Source: Cladorhizidae sp. MBARI D1340-BT2 (lineage: Eukaryota > Porifera > Demospongiae > Poecilosclerida > Cladorhizidae). Taken from it: a stretch of 64,000 nt of DNA. The stretch spans positions 18,596,422 to 18,660,421 of the forward strand of contig JAQNBH010000010.1 in the NCBI GenBank assembly GCA_028752905.1. Direction: 5' to 3'. Made by a program: the position numbers and the translations under genes. This document shows positions 15,001 through 25,237 of the stretch, in pieces. Position 1 is the first letter of the stretch, and each line of letters starts with the position of its first letter. The notes below the pieces were generated by a model. It made no database searches. It was not told the DNA's origin and worked only from the letters and a program-made list of their open reading frames with translations.

Positions 15001-18000
15001 TGAACATAATAGGTACCAGATGAGCATAATAGGTACCAGATGAACATAATAGGTACCAGATGAACATAATAGGTACCCGATGAACATAATAGGTACCAGA
15101 TGAACATAATAGGTACCAGATAAACATAATAGGTACCAGATGAACATAATAGGTACCAGATGAACATAATAGGTAAAGAATTTGAGTGTTGCTAGTAAAT
15201 AGCATATTATCCTTGGGTTTTGTGCGAAGGGGAAAAAAAGAGATAGCTATACAAGTGAGATGAATCTCAAGGTTCTCTCACACTTTCTAGTCTTTTTGTT
15301 TGCCAGGATATTCAGGGCATTGTGGAAGTTGTTTTGGAGCTAATTGGCCCCAAACACATTAAAGCAGTTCAGAATTAATTTAGGGGAGTTTTTCCGTCAA
15401 ATGTAGAGCGTACGCTATATTGTACTCCCTTATATATAGAATGTTGGAAAATGAATTTAATTTCACATTAAGGCAAACATTTTGGGAATTTGTATACAAC
15501 ACAGCAGGGCGGGCGGGGGGGAATAGCCTAATAAATACCTTCAGGCATAGTGAGTAAGTATATTATGTGTGTGGATAAGTGAAGTCAGTGTGTTTGTGTG
15601 ATGTCAGTATTTAGTACATTCCACCATACGGTTACTGATCATATAAATAATTATTACTGGTGCAAATACTGCTTTGTTGCATTGCTGTTCGTGATTTTTA
15701 TTTAGCGCACTAATATTAGATAAGAGCTTGGAAGCTATGTTTATGATTGTTATTAATATCCTCTTATTGTTGCTATTTCAGCCAACGACTTTGAAGCAAC
15801 CACACTAAATGTCGTGTTCCAACCAACGGATTCGATTGCTTGTGTGGATATCCCAATCAAGGATGACAATACTAATGAACCTTCAGAATCTTTCACCGTG
15901 GGATTCATTGCTCAACCAGGAGACACTTATATTATTGGAAATACCGCCACTTCTACGGTCACTATTGTGGATGATGATGGTAAGGCAAGGAAGTCATTAA
16001 GATTTTACGTTCTGTCTTTTCCCACTATCTGTAGAAATGTTTGCCATTACTTAACCTCTAGGGCAGAATACACATGAGTGCCCGAATACTTTTTTTAAAG
16101 TCCTGTGCTGAAGTAATAGCAAGAGTCATGCCTTGTTCATCATTTGGGGCTCAATCAGATTGATGACTGTGGATTTGCTAGACAAGCTAGCAACAACAGG
16201 AACAAGTTTTTGTTTCTCTAATCTGCTACGTAGTGTTAAGCCCAAAGCTAATAACAATTGTTTTAAATTTAGCTAGCTAGTATATTGATCTTCTCTCCAG
16301 GACAGCAAGCAATAAATTTATATTCTGAATCATCCTTCAGCTGTAGCTTGCTGTTGTGGTTATTCACTTTTTTCTTATTTTTTTGAAGCTTATGCACTTG
16401 CTGCTGTAGGCCTTGCCATTTCAGCACCAGCAATGTTTTTAATTTAAATTTATTTTCATTTAATAGATCAACGTTAGATGCAGCCTCATTAGCAAAAAAA
16501 ACTTTGAGTTGGACTTCTTCGTGTGAGCTCTAGTTTTTCATTTTGTAATCCAACAATTTGCATTCTATGGGGACATATCTGTAATTGTTGGAAACATGGC
16601 ACTCACATGTGCAGATATACAGTATATGGTATCAGCCTTAAAGAGCCAAGGTACACATGAGGTTAGCCATGAGAGTTTACACAGATAGAGAACAATTGTA
16701 ATCTGTTCCACCACTGAAAAATAATATAAAATATGCCCCATTCTCTCCCCAAATTTGTATTTTTGATCTACAGTGGGAAATCCTGCAACTCCAGCTTTGC
16801 ATTATGTATATATTTAATTGCAGGTGACAGAACTGCTGGCTGTATCATCACTGAGCCCATCATGGTTAGACCATTCAATGCGACACCAAGCTACAGCTTT
16901 AGCGGAACGTGTGAGCTTGTAGCTCTTACGTCTTGTACTGGTGCTGAGGAGGGGTTCTCTGTGAGAGTTGATTTCATCCCTGACACAATGACCAACGGTG
17001 CAGTAGGAGTGTTCAAGGATGGATTCCGCTGGGTGAGCAGAGAAGGTGGTCTCTTTTCAACCACATCAGAAGCTACAGGTGTCGAAGAAGGAGATGTACT
17101 CTTTTATGAGACGAGTGATATTAGGGTCATCCTGAACAGAACCAGTGAAACAAACACCATCGTTGTAGGAGATCGTATTTTGGTGACCGTTACTCATTCG
17201 TATGGAGGTAAGGCTAATAATGGTGGTCAAGGTATAAAAATAAAAATTTCAATTTTGTTTCAGAGAATATTTTTGTTCCAGAGAATATTTGAGTTCCATG
17301 CCCTCTAGCATTCCATTTGTTAATATTAAGGTGTTATGTTATTAATCTACTCTATCACTCCTACTTCTCCTGACCCTCACTTCACAGAAGATGCATTCAT
17401 TAGGATTAGCGTTGATCCAAGTAGTTCTCTCCAGGAGACATGCGGTATTTGTGGTACCCAGCGAGGAGACCTTCGAAATTTGATTGATGGCAGTATCGCC
17501 ACTACCTTGGAAGGGAGACTGAACTTTATCAGTAGTTACCGTGTTCCTGCAAAGGAACAGTCCCTTCGTCCTCAGAGGACTGAGTGCAGTAAGTTGAGTT
17601 TAGTGGTACAATAACCACTAATTCTTAAGGGCCAAAAGTTAAAATTAAACAACCCGTGCCGGTGTGTGTTTTATTTAAAGTGTCTTATGACATAGTAAGA
17701 GTCAAGGGCTTCATGGCTTGAGGGCTCTATCAGGTAGGCACTGTTGACCTAGCAAAACAAAACACTTGAAATAATTCTAACTCGCTAGCATTTAGGCCAA
17801 AGACCATAGCTTTTAGCTAGCTGACACCTTGGTCCTCTAAGCTCTAGTGTGTACCAGGTACCCCAGGCAGGCATCACTTTCTTCAATCTTCCACGTTATA
17901 TGCATGCAATCATTTGCATTCTTGTAGAGCTACCCATATATTCTAAATAGTTACTCACTCTTTATATAAAGCCTTTTACTTTTTGTTGAGGGCGAGGGCG

Positions 18001-19886
18001 ATGTTTCTAGCACTGTGAACCTTACCATTTCAGTAACTGCAGTATTAGGGTAGTAGAGTAGTGGTTAGATGCAGCCTTGCTCGACAAGAGTTTGAGTTTG
18101 ATTTCACTGTGTTAACTCGAGCGAAGCTTTTCGGTAATGACTACAAAGTTGCAATCTTTATGCAGATACATCCACTACCATTGGTGTGAGTGGATATATT
18201 CGCTAATGATCTTTAGAGTCAAGCAAGAGAAGTAGATCAAGAGAAGTAGATTCATACAGAGAGTTATGCCATATCTCACTAAGGGAGTTATCATCATAGG
18301 CCTCCATCTGGACTGGCAAATAGAGAATTGCAAGGGCCTGGGTGAGGCAGTAGTCGTGGCACCAACATGAAAGTGCAAGGGATAACCTGTAATGCAAAAG
18401 TATCCAGTTTGCTTTATTTTTACATTTGAAATTTATCAAGCACCTGTCTATTTTAGGTATTCTTCGAAATGACAGTGTCATTGGTGATCCGCTTTTCACA
18501 GTCCCATTTTATTCTGCTGGTGAGAGGATAAACCTCTGTTTTGAAGTCCATGGTCGACCAAACTCAATCTTTAACTTTGTCTCTGATGAGTGTGTGAATG
18601 TCAATGCCTACTACACCCAAGTTGGTGAACTCAATATCATCAGTGCTATTGCAGTCAGAGCAGAAGGAAACAGCGGATTCTGTAAGGATATACGTGTGGA
18701 CCTCGCAGGTTGTGCTGCCTCTGTGAAGCCCTTTGGAGGAGAGACTTTAGTGCCTCTTGGACAGAATGGGAGACTGAAAGAAGATGGCATAAGCGTGAGG
18801 CAGTACAATGATCGTGTCCGAATTGCTGTCCCCAATTGTGACCAGGTCATGCTGGTGATGTACGTCGTATGCGAGAGAAATCCTGATATGATCCGTTTCT
18901 CTATCACCCGTGGAGTGAATCTTAGGCCAACCTCTCATGGTCTTCTTGGTAAGTTGGTTTTAGATACACAAATAATACTAATAATATTAATACTACTACT
19001 ACTACTAATAATAATATAACAACAACAACAACAATAATATTATGATGATGATGATGATGTTAATGATGATGATAACGATTAGTTATCCAAACTTAGTTAT
19101 TTGGTCAACCAAGCTCTATAAGAAGCTCTGCCTGCAACAATGCTATCCACTCCTGCTGTAGTGCTGGATACATTCAATTTTGCATTACTCGCATGTGCAC
19201 AGTGAATATAGCTATAGCCTTCTTCCAATGCGGAACCTCTTTCAGCAGTTTCTTTCACTCTGTGTCAAAGCAGAATGACTCAAAGCATGCTAGACTAGAA
19301 AAAGGGTAATATCGAAGTAAACTCAAGATCTATGATTCTGTGAAAAATGGGATAAGTTTAACTAGAGTAGCAACTAAATAGAATGCTTGTAAGTCAACTG
19401 TATGTAGAGGAGTAAGGACAAACTGCCTTCCATACTGAAGTTCAGTTAGTTCAGTGGATGACTTCCCTACTGTAATTAAATACTGATAATAATAATTCCA
19501 TAATGTGGAATTATTTCCATAATGTGGTTGGTAATGATATTCACATCTATTACTCACTCTTACAATCATCAGGTCAATTCTGGAACATCCCAGTTCAAGT
19601 GGCACACATCATGGAGGACAGGTACAATGTAACAATCAAACCTGCCAATGGATCTCCACCACGCTTTGTTCTAGGAGAAATCTTCTCCAGGACCTGGGAC
19701 AACACTCGGGAGACTTGCCTATATTTGGGCAATGGTCAGGGTGGGCGTTCAGGCATCAACCCTAACTTGGATGACTCTGTGATTGAAGGCAGTTATCAGC
19801 AGTACATCGTGGATAACATGTTTGCAACTGAGTTCATATATGAAGAATGGGATAGCGATTGCACTCCTCTCCTTGAAAATGCGTAG
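1..19886 (+). CDS. Aggregation-factor-like extracellular adhesion protein, 5' partial, multi-exon
   Basis: Spliced gene entering from the left edge; the last 3 nt of an exon (1-3) are followed by 37 complete exons. All exon lengths are multiples of 3 and every intron is in phase 1. Exon pairs encode Calx-beta domains, recognisable by the repeated acidic DDD/DNDG ends and the E(D/S)F.A.LS.P strand; these are extracellular Ca2+-binding beta-sandwiches. They are followed by a VWD-like region and a C-terminal cysteine-containing module, then stop TAG at 19884-19886. No start codon or signal peptide is in view. Calx-beta plus VWD plus a C-terminal Wreath module is the known composition of demosponge aggregation factors, the secreted proteoglycan cores used in species-specific cell adhesion and allorecognition. 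That identification is by architecture, not by search. Exons were placed from splice sites and paralogous exon alignment; no transcript was available. No AATAAA signal was seen before 20190. Confidence 0.82.
3247..9029 (+). CDS. Calx-beta exon block B (five e-f-g-h units, ten domains)
   Basis: Exons e/f/g/h of 147/198/153/210 nt. Unit 1: 3247-3393, 3491-3688, 3919-4071, 4139-4348. Unit 2: 4419-4565, 4663-4860, 5091-5243, 5311-5520. Unit 3: 5591-5737, 5835-6032, 6256-6408, 6476-6685. Unit 4: 6756-6902, 7000-7197, 7428-7580, 7648-7857. Unit 5: 7928-8074, 8172-8369, 8600-8752, 8820-9029. e+f and g+h each form one Calx-beta domain. f ends VTIRDDDG and h ends VTITDDDS. Both f and h contain acidic DDN segments expected of the calcium sites. 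Each domain carries a few cysteines (VCVER, MACIQ, MACF, THCLD), unlike block A, so these domains could form disulfides. Unit 1 differs in exon e (ERLGATTED against ERVGESAED in the others). Confidence 0.86.
3247..9099 (+). repeat. Five-fold intragenic tandem duplication (about 1,172 bp unit including introns)
   Basis: Units start at 3247, 4419, 5591, 6756 and 7928, giving spacings of 1172, 1172, 1165 and 1172 bp. Introns are as similar as exons, which points to recent unequal crossing-over or gene conversion rather than old exon shuffling. Unit 3 is shorter by 7 nt, lost from the pyrimidine tract just before the g-exon acceptor (near 6250). Because every exon is phase 1 to phase 1, gain or loss of a unit keeps the reading frame. 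Partial assembly collapse or expansion cannot be excluded. Confidence 0.92.
9100..15979 (+). CDS. Last Calx-beta domain, split by a giant intron
   Basis: Exon 9100-9237 (138 nt) gives the first half (strand TVLNFVTKDEEVNENAG, then VCVMR), with donor A|gtgagt. Exon 15782-15979 (198 nt) gives the second half, starting TNDFEATTL and ending STVTIVDDDG, with acceptor tatttcag. The phases match (A|CC gives Thr). Domain order and exon sizes fit the e/f pairs of block B. The 6,544-nt intron between them is far larger than any other in the gene, most of which are under 250 nt. The pairing of these two exons is inferred from phase and domain logic. Confidence 0.75.
9430..9505 (+). repeat. Microsatellite (TTG)n then (TTA)n / TTATTATTTA
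   Basis: Trinucleotide runs of ttg and tta followed by repeated attatttatt, inside the giant intron. Confidence 0.9.
10358..15174. repeat. Intronic minisatellite, about 240 monomers of 20-21 bp
   Basis: Core monomer ggtaccagatgagcataata. It varies mainly at two places: cca against ccta before gatga (20 or 21 bp), and gagc against gaac. That gives four common monomer types in irregular order, with rarer truncated monomers. Nearly every monomer carries the palindrome GGTACC. A block is duplicated at a distance of 1,357 bp: 11025-12381 matches 12382 onward to about 13440, including odd truncated monomers at 11520-11535 and 12877-12892. The minus strand has almost no stop codons in any frame, because three 20-bp monomers make an open 60-nt cycle. 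The resulting long reading frames (up to 420 codons) are repeat artefacts. Confidence 0.97.
15980..16823 (+). other. Intron, nothing recognised
   Basis: 844-nt AT-rich intron between the last Calx-beta exon and the first VWD exon; donor gtaagg, acceptor attgcag. No gene or repeat was recognised in it. Confidence 0.7.
16824..17588 (+). CDS. von Willebrand factor type D-like region (two exons)
   Basis: Exon 16824-17207 (384 nt) and exon 17388-17588 (201 nt), both phase 1. The first begins GDRTAGCI and has a FSGTCELVALTSC segment resembling the VWD pattern of an aromatic-rich strand followed by C..L. It continues through alternating beta-strands (VRVDF, VGVFKDGF, IRVILN, ILVTVTHS). The second carries ETCGICGTQRGDL, the VWD hallmark close to C-G-L-C-G-x-x-N-G-D, followed by an aromatic FISSYRV strand. 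Usual VWD domains are about 150 to 170 residues; about 195 are coded here, ending in TEC. VWD domains mediate assembly of secreted multimers. The assignment is from motif order only. Confidence 0.72.
17589..18456 (+). other. Intron, nothing recognised
   Basis: 868-nt intron with donor gtaagt and acceptor ttttag. No recognisable coding or repeat content. Confidence 0.7.
18457..19886 (+). CDS. C-terminal module (Wreath-like) and stop
   Basis: Exon 18457-18948 (492 nt) and terminal exon 19573-19886 (stop TAG at 19884). The module starts with GDPLFTVPF and INLCFEVHG, then FNFVSDECVNVNAYY, a pattern that also recalls the C-terminal domain of inter-alpha-trypsin-inhibitor heavy chains. Further cysteines lie in GFCKDI, LAGCAA, PNCDQ, VVCERN, ETCLYL and SDCTPL, suggesting a disulfide-stabilised extracellular fold. 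In sponge aggregation factors the C-terminus is the Wreath domain, so I infer that this is it. The 624-nt intron between the exons holds a compound microsatellite. No transmembrane segment follows, consistent with a secreted protein. Confidence 0.68.
18966..19078 (+). repeat. Compound trinucleotide microsatellite in last intron
   Basis: Runs of acaaata/aat, tac, aac and gat trinucleotides within the intron between the two C-terminal exons. Confidence 0.85.
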
Positions 19887-20189
19887 AACCCTGTTGTTTA
19901 GTAGTGTTGTTAAAAACTTTTTAAAGCTCTATAATTAATTTTAGGAGTGAACTCAAATATATTTGACCTCGCCGTTATTTTTGATGTTGAACAGATTATA
20001 GTACTCAGGACATTCAGATAATATGTAAATGTGATGTATGTTAAACAAAATAATTTGGTATATATATATATATATATATTAACTCTTAATTTAATTTAAA
20101 GCCATATTATAATGTAACATGCATACTTAATTGGGCAAAATTACACCTGCCTGCTATTGTTTAAGTCTAAAACAAGTTGGGCAATTTAA
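19887..20189 (+). other. 3' flank / UTR of the adhesion gene
   Basis: AT-rich, with a (TA)n run near 20060-20078. This segment reappears inverted at about 63692-63991, clearly homologous but with many small differences. It ends in the TTAA (20186-20189) that flanks the inserted transposon. Confidence 0.75.
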
Positions 20190-20677
20190 GGGGGGACATC
20201 TGCATTTTTAATCTGCATTTTTAATATGTGTTTTTCTTGTGGTTACAACTTTAGATTCTGCAAACTTCATGGTATGGACTTGATATATAGCTCAAAAGAT
20301 AGGTCTCTCTGTGTGCTCTCTTTTGATACTAAAATATATTTCATTGGTATAACTATAGGCAAGTTACTACCTAAAGTGGAGGGACCTCAACACTTTTGGG
20401 GGGACTGATGCATAATTTTTTTAACCTGTGGTTACAACTTTAGAGCTCAGTAGATTCTGCAAACTTCATGGTATGGACTTGATATATAGCTCAAAAGATA
20501 GGTCTCTCTGTGTGCTCTCTTTTTATACTAAAGTATGTTTCATAGGTATAACTATAGGCAAGTTACTAGACCCTAAAGCGGAGGGACCTCAAAAACCTGC
20601 ACCCCAAAATCGCCGTCCAAAACCATTCTGAGTTGCGAAGTGCCAAAAAATTAAAAATGCTACGAGGAGCATACAAT

Positions 20678-20785
20678 GAGTAGGCGTTAAAAATTGATTA
20701 CCTGGAGGTTGAGGCGTCGACAAATCAACACCTTCAATTTTCCACCCGCGCGCTTGACCAGGTAATCAATTTTTAACGCCTACTC
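20678..20785. repeat. Perfect 28-bp inverted repeat (hairpin) inside the transposon
   Basis: Arms 20678-20705 and 20758-20785 are exact inverses separated by 52 nt. The arms begin gagtaggcgttaaaaattga. It may be a nested MITE or a structural element of the host transposon. Confidence 0.85.
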
Positions 20786-20815
20786 AAAACGGACCCAAAG
20801 TACTCCTGGGATACA

Positions 20816-21710
20816 ATGAAGGCCCAAATTGTGGCAAAGAATGAGGTCCACAAGCAGAGACAGATACAATCAAAGGCAGCTGCAGACACCCTTAGACACA
20901 ACCTGTCTAACACATTACAACGGGCCATGGACCTGGCTCAAGAGAAGGGTGCCTCGAGCTGGCTATCTGCACTTCCTCTGGAGGAACACAACCTCACCCT
21001 TCACAAAGGAGCATTTAGAGATGCGCTTTCACTCCGTTCGGATGGCCTCCACAGAACACCCCCACAAACTGTGCCTGTGGCACACCCTTTTCCACTGATC
21101 ATGCTCTTTCATGCCCCAAGGGGGGATTCCCATCTATCAGGTACGAGACACAATAGGTTACTGGATGTCCGAGGTATGTAATGATGTGTGCATAGAGCCT
21201 AACTTGCAGCCAATCACGGGAGAAAACCTGAAGGGTACCTCAGCAATAAGAGAGGATGGAGCCAGGCTGGACATCGCCGCCAATGGTTTCTGGGGTGGTC
21301 GTTATGAACGAACATATTTTGATGTCAGAGTATTTAATCCACACGCCCCCTCCAACCGCCTACAAAGTTTAGTCTCCACATACAGAAAGCATGAGAGGGA
21401 AAAGATCAGGTCTTACGAACAGCGAGTGAGAGAAGTTGAACATGGATCGTTCACCCCACTGGTCATGGCTCTCACAGGTGGCCTAGGTAAAGCTGCAACC
21501 ACATCACTCAAACGACTAGCCTCAATGCTGTCAGAGAAAAATGATCAATCCTACTCCAACACTCTTGCATGGATGAGGTGCAAACTCTCCTTCACTCTTC
21601 TCCGAGCATCAATACAGTGCATCCGAGGTGCACGATCAGCAAGTGGTCGCACCCAAAAGTATATCTCCCCTCAGGTTGATCTCGTAACAGCCGAGGCCAG
21701 ATTCAACTAA
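20816..21710 (+). pseudogene. Broken mobile-element protein: Cys/His knuckle plus restriction-endonuclease-like domain
   Basis: Three reading frames must be joined. Frame 1 (from 20816) ends GAFRDALSLR. A second frame (about 21030-21160) gives NCACGTPFSTDHALSC and GGFPSIRYETQ. A third (21111-21710) gives DGARLDIAANGFW and TYFDVRVFNP through the end at 21710. The C-x-C...H...C cluster followed by FPSIR and the D...FDVRV core is a pattern I recognise from abundant repeat-encoded proteins of sponges and cnidarians. The R-L-D...D-V-R-V spacing resembles the restriction-like endonuclease of some non-LTR retrotransposons, but that functional link is inference. Two frameshifts mean this copy is dead. 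Confidence 0.7.
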
Positions 21711-22089
21711 AGATACTTTCATCTTACCCTTGAATAAATTATCTATCTATGTATCTATATACCTATCTATGTCATTACTCAAAACGGTCCTTGTATGCTC
21801 TAGAGCTTCCTCGTAGCATTTTTAATTTTTTTGCACTTCGCAACTCAGAATGGTTTTGGACAGCGATTTTGGGGTGCAGGTTTTTGAGGTCCCTCCGCTT
21901 TAGGGTCTAGTAACTTGCCTATAGTTATACCTATGAAACATATTTTAGTATCAAAAGAGAGCACACAGAGAGGCCTATCTTTTGAGCTATATATCAAGTC
22001 CATACCATGAAGTTTGCAGAATCTACTGAGCCCTAAAGTTGTAACCACAGGTAAAAAAAAAATTAAAGTTTGCAGATGTCCCCCCTTAA

Positions 22090-22855
22090 ATCTAGGATAT
22101 TCATTATTTACTAAACCACGGTCCGTACAGCCCTCACTGTGCTCTAACAGCTTTCTAGTTTCTAAATACTGTAGATACCTCAGCTCAGTAACTAACTACC
22201 ACTTTTAAAAAATCTTCTACACTGGCCATTATGTGTCATTGAATGTTTGTGCACAGTAAATGCACAGTAAATGGCAAGAAAATAATAACCATTCATCCTC
22301 AATGGAGCATGAAGGATCACTACTCGTGTGCCAACATGCTATCCACATTGTAGCTAAATTTGAAGCTGGAGGCAATGCAATATGCTAAACTTCCATGAGA
22401 AATGTTTTGAGGAGGGAAGCCCAGACCAGTTAGATGGAAGGATGAGAGAAATAGCATTGTCTATATTGTCTAGATTTGCATCAAACAAATAGAAACAGGA
22501 ACCCCTCATAAGGTAAGAGGTGAAAGCACTGAGAAGTGAACAACCAATGGATAAACTGTGAACATGCAAGGAGAGAGCAGGAAAGGTGAGCAGCAATATC
22601 CAGATGGGATAGTGAGGTGCAAGAGAGAGCAAGCATATTAATATAAAGACTTTATTTTATTTCCTTTTTTTCCCCACACGTTAATCCAATATAGCATTGT
22701 CCTTGTTTCCAGTTATTGTTTTGGATTGTTGTAGAAAATTATCCTAGTCCTCCATAGTTAAAACAAATTAAAATAATAATTAGGGCTCCAGCCTCTTCAA
22801 TGAGTCTAACAATGGATGGCCAGAGCCCAATGGGGCATTATCAATCACAATAGCC
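22090..22855. other. Gene-flanking sequence, no gene
   Basis: 22090 to about 22240 continues the 3' flank that is duplicated inverted at 63540-63688. Beyond that I see no feature. Confidence 0.6.
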
Positions 22856-22859
22856 CCAA

Positions 22860-23570
22860 GAACAACTGGACAATCCAAGAAATGGTTGTCAGCCCTTCCA
22901 CTGGAAGACTATGATTTTTCTTACATCAAGGGGAGTTCAGGGATGCTCTATGTTTCAGATATGGCTGGAGTCCAACAAATGTACCATAAGATTGTAATCG
23001 TGGCGCCACCTTCTCAATGGACCATGCAATGGTGGGTGATTTTCCAACTATCCACCATAATGAAATTCTTGATCTCACAACAAAGCCACTCACAGAAGTA
23101 TGTCACAAGGTTGCCACTGACCACACCCTCAAACACTTAGTAGTGAGACAATGCTGCAATCGCAGGATGAGGATGATTTGACATCAGAGCTTGGGTGTTC
23201 AGGAATGTTGTGCATGATGTTTTTTTGATGTAAGGATATTTTACCCCAATGCCTCCAGCAACTGCTCTGGAACCATTCCAGCTGCATATAAGAGACATGA
23301 GGATATTAAGAAAAGGGAATATGGTCAGCATGCAAGAGAGGTTGAACGCGGCATTTTTACCAAAACGTATCATATCATCTACTTGTGGAATGGGTCTGGA
23401 GACCACCACCTACAAGAGACTGGAAGCCTTCACACAAGTGGCACAAATCATATTCTATTTTAATGTAAGATGCAGGATGTGTTTTGTTGTTTTGTCTTCA
23501 TGTGTATCTGTGTAGCAGATCATCTCCATCAGAGGTGCAGATATAACTCTTGGAACACCAAAGGGCCACA
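22860..23570 (+). pseudogene. Second decayed copy of the same mobile-element protein family
   Basis: Pieces in different frames line up in order with the copy at 20816-21710. They are LSALPLEDYDF (near 22893), FRDAL/CFRYGW-like (near 22935), SMDHAM and FPTIHHNEI (near 23020-23075), FYPNAS (near 23240), a YKRHED...VERG segment (near 23290-23350) and SIRGAD (near 23527). There are many stops and frameshifts, so it is an older relic than its neighbour. Confidence 0.55.
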
Positions 23571-24889
23571 ACCCACAGCAAATATTTAATTATCAAGTAT
23601 TATTGGCAAGTGAAGTGAGCCGTCAGTGGGAGGTGGATTTGGTATTGCCATGCATGGCATATCTATGTATATATGTTTGTTTGTGTTCACTGTACGTTCA
23701 CTCATAAAAAAATATGAACGATCGCCCGCCTTAAATAATGCATGCTTATATAAAGAGTAAATGGCCTCATAGTGAAGAGACAATCGAGAAACAAAAGTAG
23801 ATTTGAAACTAGAGGAATGAAAACTAGCTGCCAGGCAATTAGAAGAAGCTACGTAGGTAATATATAGTTGATGGAAAGGATGGGTTTCATTCTGACATAG
23901 GTACAGCATTCATCAACATGCTCTAGCTGTAAAGGTGTGTAACCTCCGTAAATAAAATGGGTTTGCTAAACTAGAAATGATCACCTTGGTGAATCTGAAG
24001 AATATCTGACCATGTACAGATCTTTATACTGTATTAGAGCTTCATCAGGACAATTTCCAGAGCAAATCAATGAGATTTCAAGTTTTGACCAGGAGGTCAT
24101 CATGCTGCTAAAACAATTTGTACCCCCTTTCTCTATCACACCTTCGCTCGCAATTCAATACTTTCCATATTATTAGTACAATAAACCCGAGGAAGCCAAA
24201 AATGCAAAATCCATCCTCCCCCCCTTTTCCCCTCCTGCCCTCCCAAACTGCCTGGTAGACAGAGTTGCCAGGAAATTTCAGTGACTGGATAAGCAAGGTT
24301 CCATTGTACTACTCATAAAATACAAGTGGTCTATATATATGATTTATTGTGCTTTACAAGTTGATGCATTTTAGACCGCTTTGAAGTGGCTGGAAGGCCA
24401 GTACGACACTGACCCATTATACTTTGGAGTTATAAGAGAGTGTAGGGCTCCTGCTTCCTGGAAAACAGTGCAAACCATGGATTATTTAACCCCAAGCCAG
24501 CCCTATAAATTTATAATTTGCACTCTAGTGTAAGGTTTATGTGTACATGACCAGATTTTAGCCACACATACATGTACTTCTTGATTGATCAAGTTGCAAA
24601 TTCAGAATTACGGGAACCTCTTGGTCACACTTCCTATATAAGTGAGGTTCCACTGCATATAAAAAATATAACTATACTAGCAGGTGTCCCAACATTGCCT
24701 GGCTCTCTATCCAAGACATCACTGGGTCTCAGAGTGTGTGACACAAGTATGTGTGCTATAACTTTTCTCCTTAGGTCGTTTTTATCTTCTGTCCTACATT
24801 CATGTAAGGGAAGATCTGCTAGACTTAAGAACAAGGCCTCAGGTTCCATCAAACAGCTGTGATCAGCCTCTCACTGCTCCCTGCAGACA
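23571..24889. other. Gene-poor stretch, no gene recognised
   Basis: Contains a short segment near 23690-23740 that resembles 30550-30600 (a dispersed repeat: cat/act aaaaaaatatgaa...cccgccttaaat). No coding region is supported. Confidence 0.55.
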
Positions 24890-25237
24890 TCGATGAGTCT
24901 TCTACCTCTACCTCCAATGACCAGGGAGAAGACCCTCCAGCATTGGTTACTATGATACAGATGTACATCACCATGCAGAAAATATCTGAAGCCAGAGAGG
25001 TTTCCCAAAGAGCTGAAAGTTGACTCTGTGCTGAGGAGGAGTGATGCTGGAAACATCAACAGGAAGAAGACTGACATCGAGAAGAATGTCGAGCCAGAGA
25101 AGAGGATCGAAGCCACGCAGATGAACAGCATTGGTCCATTCTTATGACTAACCATAGAGAAGCTATGGAAGCGGCCAGGGCTGAAGCAGCTGATCGTAAC
25201 CCAGGATAGGCTGGATGACTCCAAGGGAATGTTAACA

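Larger units (their letters stand above)
9238..15781 (+). other. 6.5-kb intron carrying the GGTACC minisatellite
   Basis: Donor gtgagt at 9238, acceptor ag ending at 15781. 9238-10357 is unique-looking sequence with a TTG/TTA microsatellite and a short dispersed repeat near 9646-9690. 10358-15174 is the minisatellite. 15175-15781 is AT-rich with a short G-rich run near 15510 (gggcgggcgggggg). The left 1.1 kb is recognisably homologous to 40978-42790 downstream of the decayed paralogue, which marks it as ancestral intron. Confidence 0.8.
20190..22085. mobile_element. TTAA-flanked DNA transposon with long terminal inverted repeats
   Basis: The left end ggggggacatctgca and right end tgcagatgtcccccc are perfect inverses, and TTAA flanks both (20186-20189 and 22086-22089). 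The inverted similarity continues imperfectly for about 250 bp (20409-20660 against 21800-22075), and the left terminus is partly duplicated (20190-20408 and 20409-20640). The inverted paralogous flank at 63,69x has an uninterrupted TTTAAATC at the equivalent spot, i.e. the empty site with a single TTAA. TTAA duplication is typical of piggyBac-type elements, but the terminal G run is not the usual piggyBac end, so the superfamily is left open. No transposase was seen; the interior holds a broken fragment of an unrelated mobile-element protein, so this copy is non-autonomous. Confidence 0.88.

Noticed and set aside
10218..15205. Long minus-strand reading frames (up to 420 codons) rich in YLLCSSGTYYAHL
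   Set aside because: They are translations of the 20-21-bp minisatellite; three frames are open at once and frame slips at every 21-bp monomer, with no non-repeat coding part.
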